The notes under the pieces: model-generated
The model's database searches: none
Told to the model about the DNA's origin: nothing
What the model saw: the letters and a program-made list of their open reading frames with translations, nothing else
Source: Aphrophora alni
Taxonomy: Eukaryota > Arthropoda > Insecta > Hemiptera > Aphrophoridae
Length of the DNA stretch: 64,000 nt
Assembly (NCBI GenBank): GCA_963513935.1
Contig: OY740777.1
Span: 20,679,271 to 20,743,270, forward strand
Direction: 5' to 3'
Shown here: piece by piece, positions 12,875 to 24,802 of the stretch
How the letters are laid out: the number at the start of each line of letters is the position of its first letter
Position numbering within the stretch: position 1 is the first letter of the stretch
Program-made: the position numbers and the translations under genes

Positions 12875-15800
12875 GTGATTAATCGGTTTTAATTTTAGGT
12901 TATTAAAAGTGCAAGATATTTATATACTTGAATAGCGCGCATAGATTGTGTTATATACTCTACATTAGAATAAATCGAACTTAACAGCCAAGTTTAATTT
13001 AAAATTATTTATATATCCCTATATTCGTTGTTTCTAATTTGGGAACTTAGTTTTGGAATATTAATATTCTCATTTATCACAATTTAAAATTGTACTTAAT
13101 AATTAATCCGATAACAATAAAAGTATTGATTTATAAAACCGTTACTTTTGGAGAGTTTGTAACAAATACGTTATATTTACGTCCGCAGGAGATTAACTTT
13201 ATAAAATCGTTGGAGTGAATTTTGATAAATGTTTGTTTTGAGTTTTAGTCTTATGATAGCTATTAACGTAGAATTACAAAACAAATATATCTCGACAAAT
13301 ATGTCGAGATATATATCCGCATACTAGATTTGATCAAAATCGGAGCAGACATTAAGTTGTGGAGCACTGCACACACGACAGAGAGAGGTTTTTGTAGAGA
13401 GGACTTCAAAATGCACCAGGTAAACTACTCTTACATTTTTTGACCGGCCAGGTAACTTTTTTATACACCTATATATAAGAAGGTAATAAACAGGAAAAAT
13501 AAAATTATATTTTTGTACTGGTTTGTAATTACTGTACAAGAGCAACAGGGAATATTACGAAAAGAGAATTTAAGTTCCAGACGTCCTGGAATTTCACATA
13601 GATTATTAATTTATTCAATGCCAACTCCCAGACATTAACGTATTTGTACAACAATATAGTCCACAATTTTGAAATAATATTATATTATTTTCTGAATGTA
13701 AAACACACAAAATATAATACACAATGATGAATTATACACAATTCTGTCGTACGTTTTTATTATATCATGATTAGTGTTGGTAGAATTAAAACCAGGGGAA
13801 GGGAGAGTCATTAAAAAAAATGAATTACACGTTAAAATCTAAGAGAGACTTATGAAGTTCTCTAAATTAAAGCAAACCATATTAAATACTGTGTGTAATG
13901 ATAAATACATTTCATCTCTACTTTATTTTCCGATGTAGGTACATGTCTTCTAAATTTATACGGTGGATACCTTACAAAATAAAAAATATCGGGAGGGAGT
14001 AGCTGAGAATTAATTCTTGCATTATTACTTAGAAAAGACTTACCTTTTTTCTTTGTTCGATTTGTACATTGAAATAATTGAATACGATATTATCTTTTGA
14101 CCCATTGAATGGCTTTTATCATGATAACGATTTGATAGTTCAGTATTTTAAGAGAAGTGTTCTATAATCGATACCTAGCTATTTTGTCTTTCCACACTTG
14201 GTAGATGTATCTATTTTAATAAAATACTTTTACAGATTTTCGAAATGATATTTACAAAACAACTGCTAGCTTTATATATCTTTTGGTCACTAGTCAATGA
14301 AAAAAATATTTGTTTTGTAAAAAGAAAAGTTTGAATGTTTCTAAAGAAGTTCTTGTCTGTTACGTTAGTGTATTTTACAGACGGCTGCTCAATTAGTTAC
14401 GTCTAGAGGCTGTCCATTCCTAACATAAGTTAAGATATTAATAAAGAAAGAACATTTTGTCTGGATGTTCTTTCCTATAACCTGTCGTGGCGTTTTGTAC
14501 AATAACAGATGTAAATTATTGAAACTAAAACAAACTCACACGAAAGATGTTTCGATTAATAACTCTCATAATCCAAACTTAGCGGTATAATTTGAAATTA
14601 CCTGTTCTGAATTTAGGAATTAATTTACGAGATAATACTGATGAGGGGTGGCTACTTAAACTCGCAAGAAATGCATTAGCGTGTGCAAATAACTGCCAAC
14701 ATTCTCAAATCTAATAGTTAGTTATTACTTTAGTTTTATTATTTAATTGCATAGTTTTGTTTTTGGAATACTTCCAAGACATTTTATCAACAGACACTAA
14801 TCTGTTTTCAAACCAGAAATTATTATCCAGAAAGTACAAATAGGCACACTACCGTTTTACAATTGATTCCAAGTTATGTGAATTTAAACAAATAACGCGC
14901 AACCTTGTAGTTGAAAATTTCCCTAAGTGTGAAAATAAATAAGTGGTACATAAACTTACTTAAGAATACTGCCTTTGACCGACATGTAATAATCAAGGGA
15001 ATAACTGATACTCGAAAGTGCCTTGCCAAGAGCAGAAGGCATATTTCGGACTTGTAAGGAATACCTAAATATTCTACGTACTTGGGATCATGGAATCAGA
15101 CTGCCTATTCTGAAATACGTAGAACAAGACACCACCACCTTCCGACCCCAATCAGACCACCAATCACAGTATCTACTTAATAATTCCCTACAGGAAAACA
15201 CTACAAAAGATTAATGAGTGGTACCATAGGCGTTTGCTAAGTAAAGTCAGTAAATGATTGTTACTAATCAGGTCCCATTACTTATCATTACTGTTGTATA
15301 ACCTAAAACCATTACTTAGACATCAAGGGAGATCATTACTCATTATTAAATACCCTGGTGTTTTACTTTGACATATATCATTAATAAACACATCCATACA
15401 CTCAAAACCAAATACTGTAATAATCAATTTCATTGTTCTTTTGGGAAAATGTTATAAAAGAAAAAAACCTAAAATTAAGTATTTTTAAAATTAGCTAGAA
15501 CGATTTTGACAAAATTTGCTCGTATGTCTCAAATGTTGGTACACAATACACATATTTGTACATGTGTATGTTTAATGGTATGTGTTGGAGGGAGTACCAA
15601 TTCATTCCCTCCATAAAAACTGTTTGTAAGTGATTGTGGTTAGGGGCAAATTCGAATTATTATTGTAAGTTACTGGTTAGAACGAAAAATGGCGGTCGTG
15701 TGCCGACATAATAGATCGTACGTTAAAATCGCTATTACAATTGGGTTATTGTAAAATTGGAAAATGTATAACCAAAATCAACGTGCCAAACTGCAAATGA

Positions 15801-18800
15801 AATAAAATTACTGTTCTCCAGGAATTTTGTAAACACCCAAATATACCCTGGAGTGTTAGATTTGACACTTTTACATTTAACAATTTAGGTATTGCCTGAT
15901 GTGACGGGAAGAATATAAACTATAGACTTACTCTCCTGCCTGAAGCGACCCCAATATTTTATTATTGTTTTAACTGTCAGTTCTTCGCCAGCAATTAGCT
16001 TTGAAAATATGTTACTTATTTTTTTTCTATTGCATATATTCTACACAGAGTGCAAAAAACCAAGTGTTACAGTTAAAATATATGTTAAAATATAGGTTAA
16101 AATATATTAACCTAGGCAAAGACAGTGAAGCGTTCCGTTTTTAAAAAACATTCCAACTTGGCGAGTGGTTTCTACTGGACGTGCCTATGTTCAGAAGCAA
16201 CATTGTGCGGTTGAAAAAGAACAGTTTAGTAAAGTGAAGTGCTGAGACATGAAAGAGTCATTAAACATTTAGAATCATGGTATTCTAATGAGGTAACGTT
16301 TTATATTATTTTCTAAAGATAAAAAGACATGAGAGATTCGATTTCAGACATTAGTTGTACGTAAGAATATTTAACATTATGAGAAATATACTGAACATTG
16401 TAGGACTATTGATGATTTAATATGTTTTGTTTTAGGATAGATATAATTATAATAATAAATGATTTCCTGTAAGATTGTTCAATTTAAAATTGTATTAAAA
16501 GAGAGATTTCATTTAAACACAATCATGTTTGTCTAAACGTTCATTGAGTACATCCATCCATTCATGTTTCACACGTAGCCGACCTGGTAAGTACCGACTA
16601 GAGCTAGACACTTGATATTCTTTTATATGTTTGATTTTTAATATTGCAATCATAAAATTAACAAGAGTAATTATTGACAAAACACACATTAACTTTCAAA
16701 ATAACGCCCAAACAGTAGTTTGGACATAAATACAACTTACAACATTCTATAAATGTAGTCACTTGAGAAAATATAGAAGTTCCTACAAAATACTGGATCG
16801 TATTTGGATAGAGAGTGACGGTGAAATAACAAAAACAAAATTAGAGAGACTGAATGTTTCTTCAAAACCTACAACAAGAAGAAATTACACAGAATTAAAA
16901 ATAAATAAATTGTTCTGAGTTGAAAACAATAGTTTTGGCAAATGTATTTGAAAATAATTAAGACAGCTTTACTTTGCGCATTTACCTGCCTAATCCTTAG
17001 TGTTAATCAAAATTTTATGGATCCTACTTCCGTTGATTTTGAGTATTTTGACGAATACAAATGGTTCATATTTTCTTTGTAACCGATAGCTCTGTAACAG
17101 GTATTTTTGAGTATATGACTACCTGTTAGTATTGTTAAGCCGTCTAAAACGATTTATTTAACAAAATCTTTAAAATAAATTTTGAGATAATGTAAATTAT
17201 TAGCTTCGTCAACTCCCGTTAAATATTGACTAAAATTTGTTTCGTGTAAGATAATTTGTGCACAATTTATTGTTTTATTCGATCATGAATGTATAAAATG
17301 TTACGAAATTTATAACACCGAAAAATTGATGATACTACATTTTAAAACATGTATTACGTAATTTACTATAATTAATTACATAATGAAGCTGTAGAGATGT
17401 CTTTAGGAATCAAGTAAATAATTTCTTTTTAAATGTCAAAGCATTTTCTGAATTTGCTTTGCCCTCACGAACAAAACATTTGTTATATTCTTATAATTAA
17501 AAAAAAAAAAAATATATATATATATATATATTTATTATGGACAAGCTTTATCTATGTCCATGTTTCACAAACAAAATTGTTTTAAGACTTTGTTCCACCA
17601 CAAACATTTCATATTTATACACATAATATTAGTAATTATCTTTAAAAATATTGTGTCTTTTGATGACGTAATAAACTATTTAAAAATAATAATCTAATCT
17701 TGCTTTTTCTTATCTATTAAAAAATTAAAATTTCATTGACTAAATTAATAAAAACCTTTAATCTGTTTCATTTGTAACATATACAAGACTTGCCTCTTAG
17801 TTTATCTACAGATTAAATTAAGAGGTAAATGGAAACCTTTCGTACCTCCAGAGTTTGAAGATGATGAAATACATTTTTGTAAATTATTTTAATCAATACA
17901 ATAATTATACACCAAGTAAATAAACTCATACATTTAACAAATAATAATAAATCCTTGGCGCAACAAGCTAAGCTTTTAACCACGTGGTGTGGGATCAGAA
18001 CATCAAATTCCCATCCCCCTAAATATAGATTTCGCAACTAGAATCGACTACTTTACATTTTTAAACCTCACTATTCACAAAATATGTCTATACATCTCTA
18101 CACAAAATGAAATAGAATCTCGTTAAGCTACGGTATAGTATATAAGTTGTACACACTGAGACATCTTTAGTCTATTGTATAAAAACTAAAACTGATGCGT
18201 TTGTATCTTCTCACTAATTCGTAAAATAAAGAAAATTATGTAATGGAGCAAAATCTATAGACGTAGTCTATCTGTCGGGCGTTTGTCCTTTGTCATTTTT
18301 CGTATCTGTAGTGTTCTACAGCCCAAATGTGTAAATATATCTTAATCAAATTAGGAAAATGGGTATATTGTGTCAGTATCAAGGAAAGATTTTATATCTA
18401 ACTCAAAATTATGTGTAGCTGCCTATCATAAACGTTAAAGTAAGATTTACTCAAAACAAGCTTAAACGATTTTGATCAAATTTATTGGGACTGTGAACCA
18501 AATCAAAAACCATCTCTCCAATGTTTCGTTAGTTATTGGAAAAAATCGGCCATGAGACTATTACAAAATTACTTAACTTTCAAAAATCGCTTTACAATTT
18601 CCTTCAAATTTTTAGTAAAATCGAAGATTGAAAACCAAGACCAGTTTGTAAATGTAAATAATTTTAAGATTAATTAATATTTGTAACAAAAATTGACCAT
18701 TACCTTTATTGTTAAAACTACAACTTTTGATAAAGTGTTAATGTCCCAAAAGAAGCAAGTTTAAGTCCTTATTTAAATAGATATATATTTTTCAAAGGCG

Positions 18801-20622
18801 GTGTTAATTTTCGATTTTTGTTATACAACTACCAAAATGACAGTTTTCTTATGATTACTTTTAATTGGTCTTTATTAGGTTTAAGGATTGGATGTGAGAG
18901 AAAGTTTGTGCAATATTTTACCATCTATTACTGAAACAATAGATTTTGTAGTCATTAGTATTAATAATTAATTAGATTTTTAAACAATATTTAAACAGGA
19001 TGTTTTTTTTTTTAAATAATTTAATTAAAGTTATATTTTGAGTTAACTGCATTAAAATCTATCTAATATTTATACAGCAACGGTAAAAACATAAAACCCT
19101 TTGAAATGTATGCTTTAAATTTAATTTTGTTTCCTCGTCAATCCATCAGAAATGTCAGATTAAATGAACACTTCATATGTTTCCAGGAGTATTGGAAAAC
19201 ATTGAGAGTAGGATACTGTGACTCAATAGTTTTTATTTAATGAAACGAAATGTGCAATAGTTGACTCAAAAGTGAATACAAAATGAATTTTATCATTTGT
19301 TTTTCATAACTTGATGCAAAAAAATAATTGAATTTGTGAAATATAACTTTTCTTATTTAATAAAAAGATAACAGTATTCCCTCTGAAATATGTTTATCAC
19401 TTTTCAAAGACTATTTTTTTACATCTTATTTGCTAAAGTTGAATATATTGTACACAATCTTTTCAGGACTACAAATCTACGAAACACCAAAATATGCTAA
19501 AATGTGGACTAAATTATTGTTCTTTAAATTGGAAATTAATTAACATACAATATTCTGATTTAAAATACCACGTAATCTCTATGGATTTATAACTGTAATA
19601 AGAACGAGTTTTAAAATTAGATTTTTAAATTTTAACAGCTGTTATCCCTAGTGAGTACAAATATAGTACAATTACGCCTATTATAAAACAGTTTGTAACT
19701 CATTTTAACAATGGTTAATGATAGTAAATAAATTGCATTTTTATAAAAAGTGTTTGACTTCATCCACTACAACATTTGTTATAAGTTCTACTTTCTTCCT
19801 GATTTAAACATCAGATAAATAAAAGTCTTTTCAAAATGTAACTAATAATTAATATTAGAGTTTGAAACTAAGAAAATTATATTAAAGAAGCGCTTTTTGC
19901 ATAAAAATAAATTTGTCAATATATTCGAAAATGGGAAAGTATTTAGAAAACACCAATGATATTAATATTTTAAATAGTGGCGAAGAAGTACTTTATGTCT
20001 GTTTACATATATAAATTGAATTTTTTTCACTGAAGTACATACAGTATTTGTTAACTTATTATATTTCAAAACAAACATGTTTAAATACTACTTAGAATGT
20101 TCACACTAGTTGAGAAAATCCACAAAGGTAGAAACTGTCCGTGATGTATTACTCTGCATTTAGATGTTTAAATTGAAGTACTACACAAATTAGGTTTCGT
20201 GATCTGTTTAAAATTATGACAACAACAAAATGATTTATTTCGAACTCCCGAGTTGCAATTGTGTGTGATTGTTAGACACATATTCGTGCTTCATGTTAGA
20301 ACTGAAACAAGGTGCTTAATATATTTTAGCAGTTTTCTTGTAAACTATTAAACAAATTTCGAACACATTCATTAAATGATTTACTATCAGTATACGTAAT
20401 TTTGTAATGTATTATATACAATATAATAACAGAATATTTAGTCTAAACTGTGTTTGTTAAAGAAATATTTTATGAAGACAAAGGAAGAAATAATAATGAT
20501 AAAGTAATTAAATTGCTTTTTATCTGTTCTGAAGGAAGTACAACACCAGCAAAAGAGAAAAAAACATATCAGTACAAGTTAAAAACAGAAAAGGCTTGAG
20601 GAGGAGAGAATTAGAAGATGGC

Positions 20623-20706
20623 GTGTAATGTATTACACAGTAGTAATGTAATGAAACAGTTTTATTAGAGTCGTAACTTTCATCTGTCTGAAACATCTGT
20701 ATCCCA
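20623..20706. promoter_or_regulatory. 84-bp conserved non-coding block, copy in Block I
   Basis: Identical over 84 bp to 45974-46057, while flanking duplicated sequence is heavily diverged. It begins with GTGTAATGTATTACAC, a palindrome containing TAAT-GT-ATTA, the layout bound by paired-class homeodomain dimers (P2 type). Near its end are two CATCTG E-boxes about 16 bp apart. No frame is open across it in a protein-like way. Candidate enhancer; function is inferred from conservation and motifs only. Confidence 0.55.
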
Positions 20707-21510
20707 GGGGAGGAAGAGAGTGTGTTATTGAAGAAACCTGCCTGTCCTTTTAACTTGTAACCCTTGCAATACCAAGGAATTAGTTAAATATTAAATCTCA
20801 GTATATATCCACTTTTTTTAAACATAACTAGTAATTGTAAAACAACTAGTGTAAATATGATTATTTATAATGGATGGCTTTAATATAGATAAATTCATTC
20901 CTTAAAACATTTTTTTTGCTTTGGAAAATTTTGTTTATACGTTACATCCGAAATTAACAAATAGCTTCGTGTAGCTGACGAAAATTTGTTTTCAAGAATA
21001 ATACCTTGTTTTAAAGTTCTGACAATTTTTATTTATTACATATGTCATAAAACAATTATTTGGTAGGCAGTTGTTTGTTTCCTTTTGAATATTTTAGAGA
21101 GGTTTTAGTTTTTTTTTTTAAATTGAGAATGATTTATATTTGTCTTCCTTAAATCTTTATATTGTAATACTTATGATTGAAAAATATACGGAAAGGAAAA
21201 AATATATGAAGAAAAAAGAGGCTTGTAAATAATTGTTTTGTCCCTTAAATATACCAAATCAAATTACTTTGGTGTTGATTGAATGCTATGTACTTTACTA
21301 CTTAACTAATCTCCTTTCTTTCTTTCCTATTATCTATATTCCACAGGTTTCTGCTCTTTAAGGTGTAGACTTGACCCTTTATTTCCTAATTTCAATGAAT
21401 TTAATAAGTAAAATATATCTTTAAATTTAATATAAGATTCAAAGTGAAAATGATACCATTGATGAATGTACTTTGCTTTCCTTTCATTAAACAAAATGAT
21501 ATACATTAAA

Positions 21511-24439
21511 TAAAAACTAAAATAAAATAAAATTCATATTTGAAACTGATAAAAATTGAAGACAATTAATTATTTATAAAACACCGTAAAATAAATTTAG
21601 TTGAAACTAGCGGTGTATGAAAAATGTGAGTCTACTAAAACTAGGGTTTAGGTAAATTTAAATTGATAGAACTATGGTGAAACTGAATAAAGTTTGCTAA
21701 CTATTCATTATAATCAGGTCAAAGATTGAACCAATTATTAATATCAACATTATATCTGTTGAATAAAAAAGCAGAGAAATAATTTAGAACTTTAGTAAAT
21801 TAATAGATCTATAAGACAAAACCATACTTCTAATCTTGAAGATCAAGTGATTCTTAATTAGTCCCTTATACTTAAACTTATTATCCACTGTACACCAAGC
21901 AAACACAAGTTTTTCTTATACATAATTTCTACGAGTTCATTAGATAGCAAAAAAAAAAAAAAAAAAAAACCATGGATCAATAACAAATTGGGTGATTCAG
22001 ATTATTAATATTAATTTGTTCTTTATTCTCTTATAGTTGTTGCAATTGCTTTATATCTATAAATTATTCTATATTACCTTGGCATATTATATCCCTATCT
22101 TATATTTAATCCTATTAAATACAATTTAAAATATAATCTGTCCTAACTAGACCTTTAAATCCTCAATCCAAAGCAATGGCAAATTATTTAATTTAAAAAC
22201 AACTCTAGTTCTCTAAACACATGAATCTGTTCACATTTTCGTTATAGGCAGAGAATCTCTCTATTAAATGCCAGTGAGTATATTTCGAAAGTATATTCCA
22301 GGGCCTCGTCTTTCTGCTGACCAGCAGCATCTCCCTGTTCTTTCCGTCGTCTCATATGTTGTTGATCTTCTTTCAAGGTCACTAACAGTTTATATAGAAT
22401 TTCATAATCCATGATATGATAATGACCTGCAAGCTGTGCTGTTGCCACACTTTTCAATTCTTTCCGAATAACTACAAGTCTGATATTGAAGATTTAAATA
22501 ATGCTAACAATTGTCTATTAATTGTTAATACAATATTACTTAAACTTATAATAAATATTTTGTTATCCTAAATCCTAACACCTCTCTCGGGTTTTAACCT
22601 GGTTATTTGTCTTACTGTAACTACCCCACTCCTCATCATTCTAGTTGTTAGTATATAAGTACGATTTTATTAGTAACTATTTGAAGATCCCTAACGCCAT
22701 ATAACTTGCATCGTACAACTTGGTGTCCTGGTTCAGATTGAAAACCACGATTACATATACCGTGCTTGGCCATATAACCCTCACATTTAGATTCTTGGCT
22801 ATCAAGACTGCAAACAATAGTTACTTTTTTCACAAAAAAACTGAGTAATTAGATTGCCTATTCTGCCCCTTACATTACCAGAGTAAGTAAGCCGCATTTA
22901 TACATACATGATTGTTGTCCATTTTCCATAACTTATAATATTTATTTATTTGTAATAGTTAAGTTCTAATTTGGCATTCATTTTAAGTACTTAACAGCAA
23001 CAAAATATTTCTGATATTTGACAACTCTCAAGTTATGACAGAATATACCAATAATTTTAATATAATATATAGATTCACGGGTATAACTAACAAACAGACT
23101 TGCAGCTCGACAACAATTTTGTTTCATCTTATACAAAAACAGTTATTAATAAAATATAAGTAAATTATATTTTGTATGGATGTATTATTTTATTGGTTGA
23201 AGGGATGATAAATTTATTTTGTCAAGTGAAATCAAACGAGAATCTTTTGTTGTTGTTAAGAGGCGAAAAATCTCTCGGTCACATTAGCTTTAAACAAAAG
23301 ATATACCGGCACAAAATCGAGACCCTTAGGCCTTGAATTTCTAATAACGTTGGTGTCAGAAGATATCAACAGTTGGTCAATAGAGTGCTAATAAGAAACA
23401 TGAAAGAATGGCATCTAACCCAAGACTACTCATTGAAATACGTGGTTACAGCCACAACCTTACTTACTACGCATGAGCCACTGAGGGAGAGAAAGACACA
23501 GAAGTTGAAATGTACATACAAGGTAATTAAAATAAAATTTAGACAAAATTCGTCAATTATAACGTTAAAAATAAATAAACAATACTAGATAAAGACAGTA
23601 GAATTTGTTAAATACAAATGTCTATAAATATATTTAGAAAGAAAGAGAAAAGATAAAGTTGTTGAAGGAGAGGGGAAAACAATCGTAATAAAACATTATT
23701 ATAAATTCACTGAACAATTTTAAGAATTTTTATCTTTTACATGAAAAAACAAACTTTACTTTGACTACAGTTGCTATTATATCTCCACTAGTTTGGAAAA
23801 TATTGTTAATTAAACAAATAAAACGTGTGCTCTTGTATGAGTAGCAAAATTTATTACAGTTTTAACAATAATATTTGTCTATGTAGCCAAAAAATATATT
23901 TCCTAGAAGTTGGAAAATAGTTCACAGTAAAGCACCAGTGCCAAGTCCCAGTTCAATTATTTCACGCTGTCCCTGAGGAAGAAAGTTTCTCAACAATAAA
24001 GTTGTGTTTACTCAATGCAGAGTTTGTGTAATCTTCTGTCCTACATTTGTTTTAATAATACTATTCGTTATTAAATTTTAATTTTTATGATTTTAATGCT
24101 CTTTACTTTCATAGTTTGGATCTTTTTCATTTTATATTAACGTTACATGTTTATCAAATTCATTTTAATTAAACTTGTAGCTGTTACATGGAAGCTAGTG
24201 AATTTTCAAAATCTATATCATATGCTTTTTTTTCTATACCTGAAATGTTGTATAATCGTTAATAGTAACATATTTATATTTTCTCTCAATCACATTTGAA
24301 ACTAGTTTTTTTTTTATCATAGAAAGAATGTCTTCACAGTATGACCACTTGTTTTTGGTTCTACTAATGGAGCTGCATTCAAACCACTGCCTTTTAATCA
24401 GCAGTGTCACAGTAACTGTTAGATATACGAGTGTACTAT

Positions 24440-24447
<8 letters not shown>
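21511..24447. other. intergenic with one coding-like segment
   Basis: Starts where similarity to Block II stops. It contains a 21-base A run (21949-21969), the coding-like segment at 22242-22480, and a possible small open segment near 22648-22833 (minus). A TGGTGTCAGAAG word near 23350 resembles the start of a tRNA-Leu-type primer binding site, but I find no LTR pair around it. Confidence 0.4.
22242..22480 (-). CDS. possible exon or gene fragment, unidentified
   Basis: The minus strand is open for about 80 codons and ends with TAA at 22242-22244. The frame reads like real protein: an ATAQLAGHYHIMDYEILYKL segment followed by a charged helical stretch (KEDQQHMRRRKEQ), then a DEALEYTFEIYS segment. 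Base composition is clearly less AT-rich than its surroundings. A possible splice acceptor (a TCAATATCAG run) lies just upstream at about 22483. I see no good donor, so it could be a terminal exon or a processed fragment. I do not recognise the family. Another short open minus-strand stretch at 22648-22833, with several cysteines and preceded by a TTTGCAG acceptor-like run, could be a neighbouring exon, but two frames are open there and I cannot choose. A chance frame cannot be excluded. Confidence 0.33.

Positions 24448-24498
<51 letters not shown>
24448..24498. repeat. (TA)n microsatellite
   Basis: About 25 uninterrupted TA units directly before the promoter-like region. No further structure. 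Confidence 0.95.
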
Positions 24499-24501
<3 letters not shown>

Positions 24502-24666
24502 CGAAATAGAGGGCTCCCAAAAGGTCTGTGCTCGGCAGGCTATAAATTGTAAAGAGTTGAAAGGGTTGACAGCTTGAAAAACTATTCTAACATTAGTCAC
24601 AGATCTTTAGAAGTCAAATAAACCATTCCAAAAGTCAATGCCTTCAACCGAAAATGTTTGATATGG

Positions 24667-24802
24667 ACCAATGAAATAAATTGCATCAGTCTCGAAGTAA
24701 CGTACAAGATTTAAAATAAGCCAATGAAGGAAGAGGATCGGAAGAAAGCGTTTGAAATTAGAATCTATATATAGGGGTGGAAAGGAAGCACACGAGGTTC
24801 TT
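24667..24802 (+). promoter_or_regulatory. possible RNA polymerase II core promoter
   Basis: Two CCAAT words (24668 and 24721) precede a TATATATAG box at 24766-24774. A start site would fall near 24797-24802, inside TTCTTTCGTTCATT. Downstream to about 25170 the sequence is less AT-rich and has a 22-bp duplication (AGTTTAAAAG...AATCGTCGT, near 24970-25015), but no long open frame. It could be the U3/R part of an unrecognised LTR or a real promoter. Weak evidence. Confidence 0.25.

Larger units (their letters stand above)
10840..21510 (+). repeat. Block I of an ancient segmental duplication
   Basis: Collinear, same-orientation similarity to Block II (30690-46815). Anchor pairs include 10890/30720 (GTCGTCCAATTTCAG), 11270/31120 (GAAATGATAATGCTGTGTAG), 13520/32570, 14070/35605, 14970/36460, 17250/43640, 17545/43890, 20260/45610, 20620/45970 and 21130/46510. 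Identity is patchy, with many indels, so the duplication is old. I find no preserved coding frame shared by the two blocks. Apart from the foldback element and the conserved 84-bp block listed separately, I see nothing else that can be named in it. Confidence 0.85.

Noticed and set aside
21949..21969. A21 run as the tail of a retroposed gene or SINE
   Set aside because: No promoter boxes, coding remnant or target duplication found around it.
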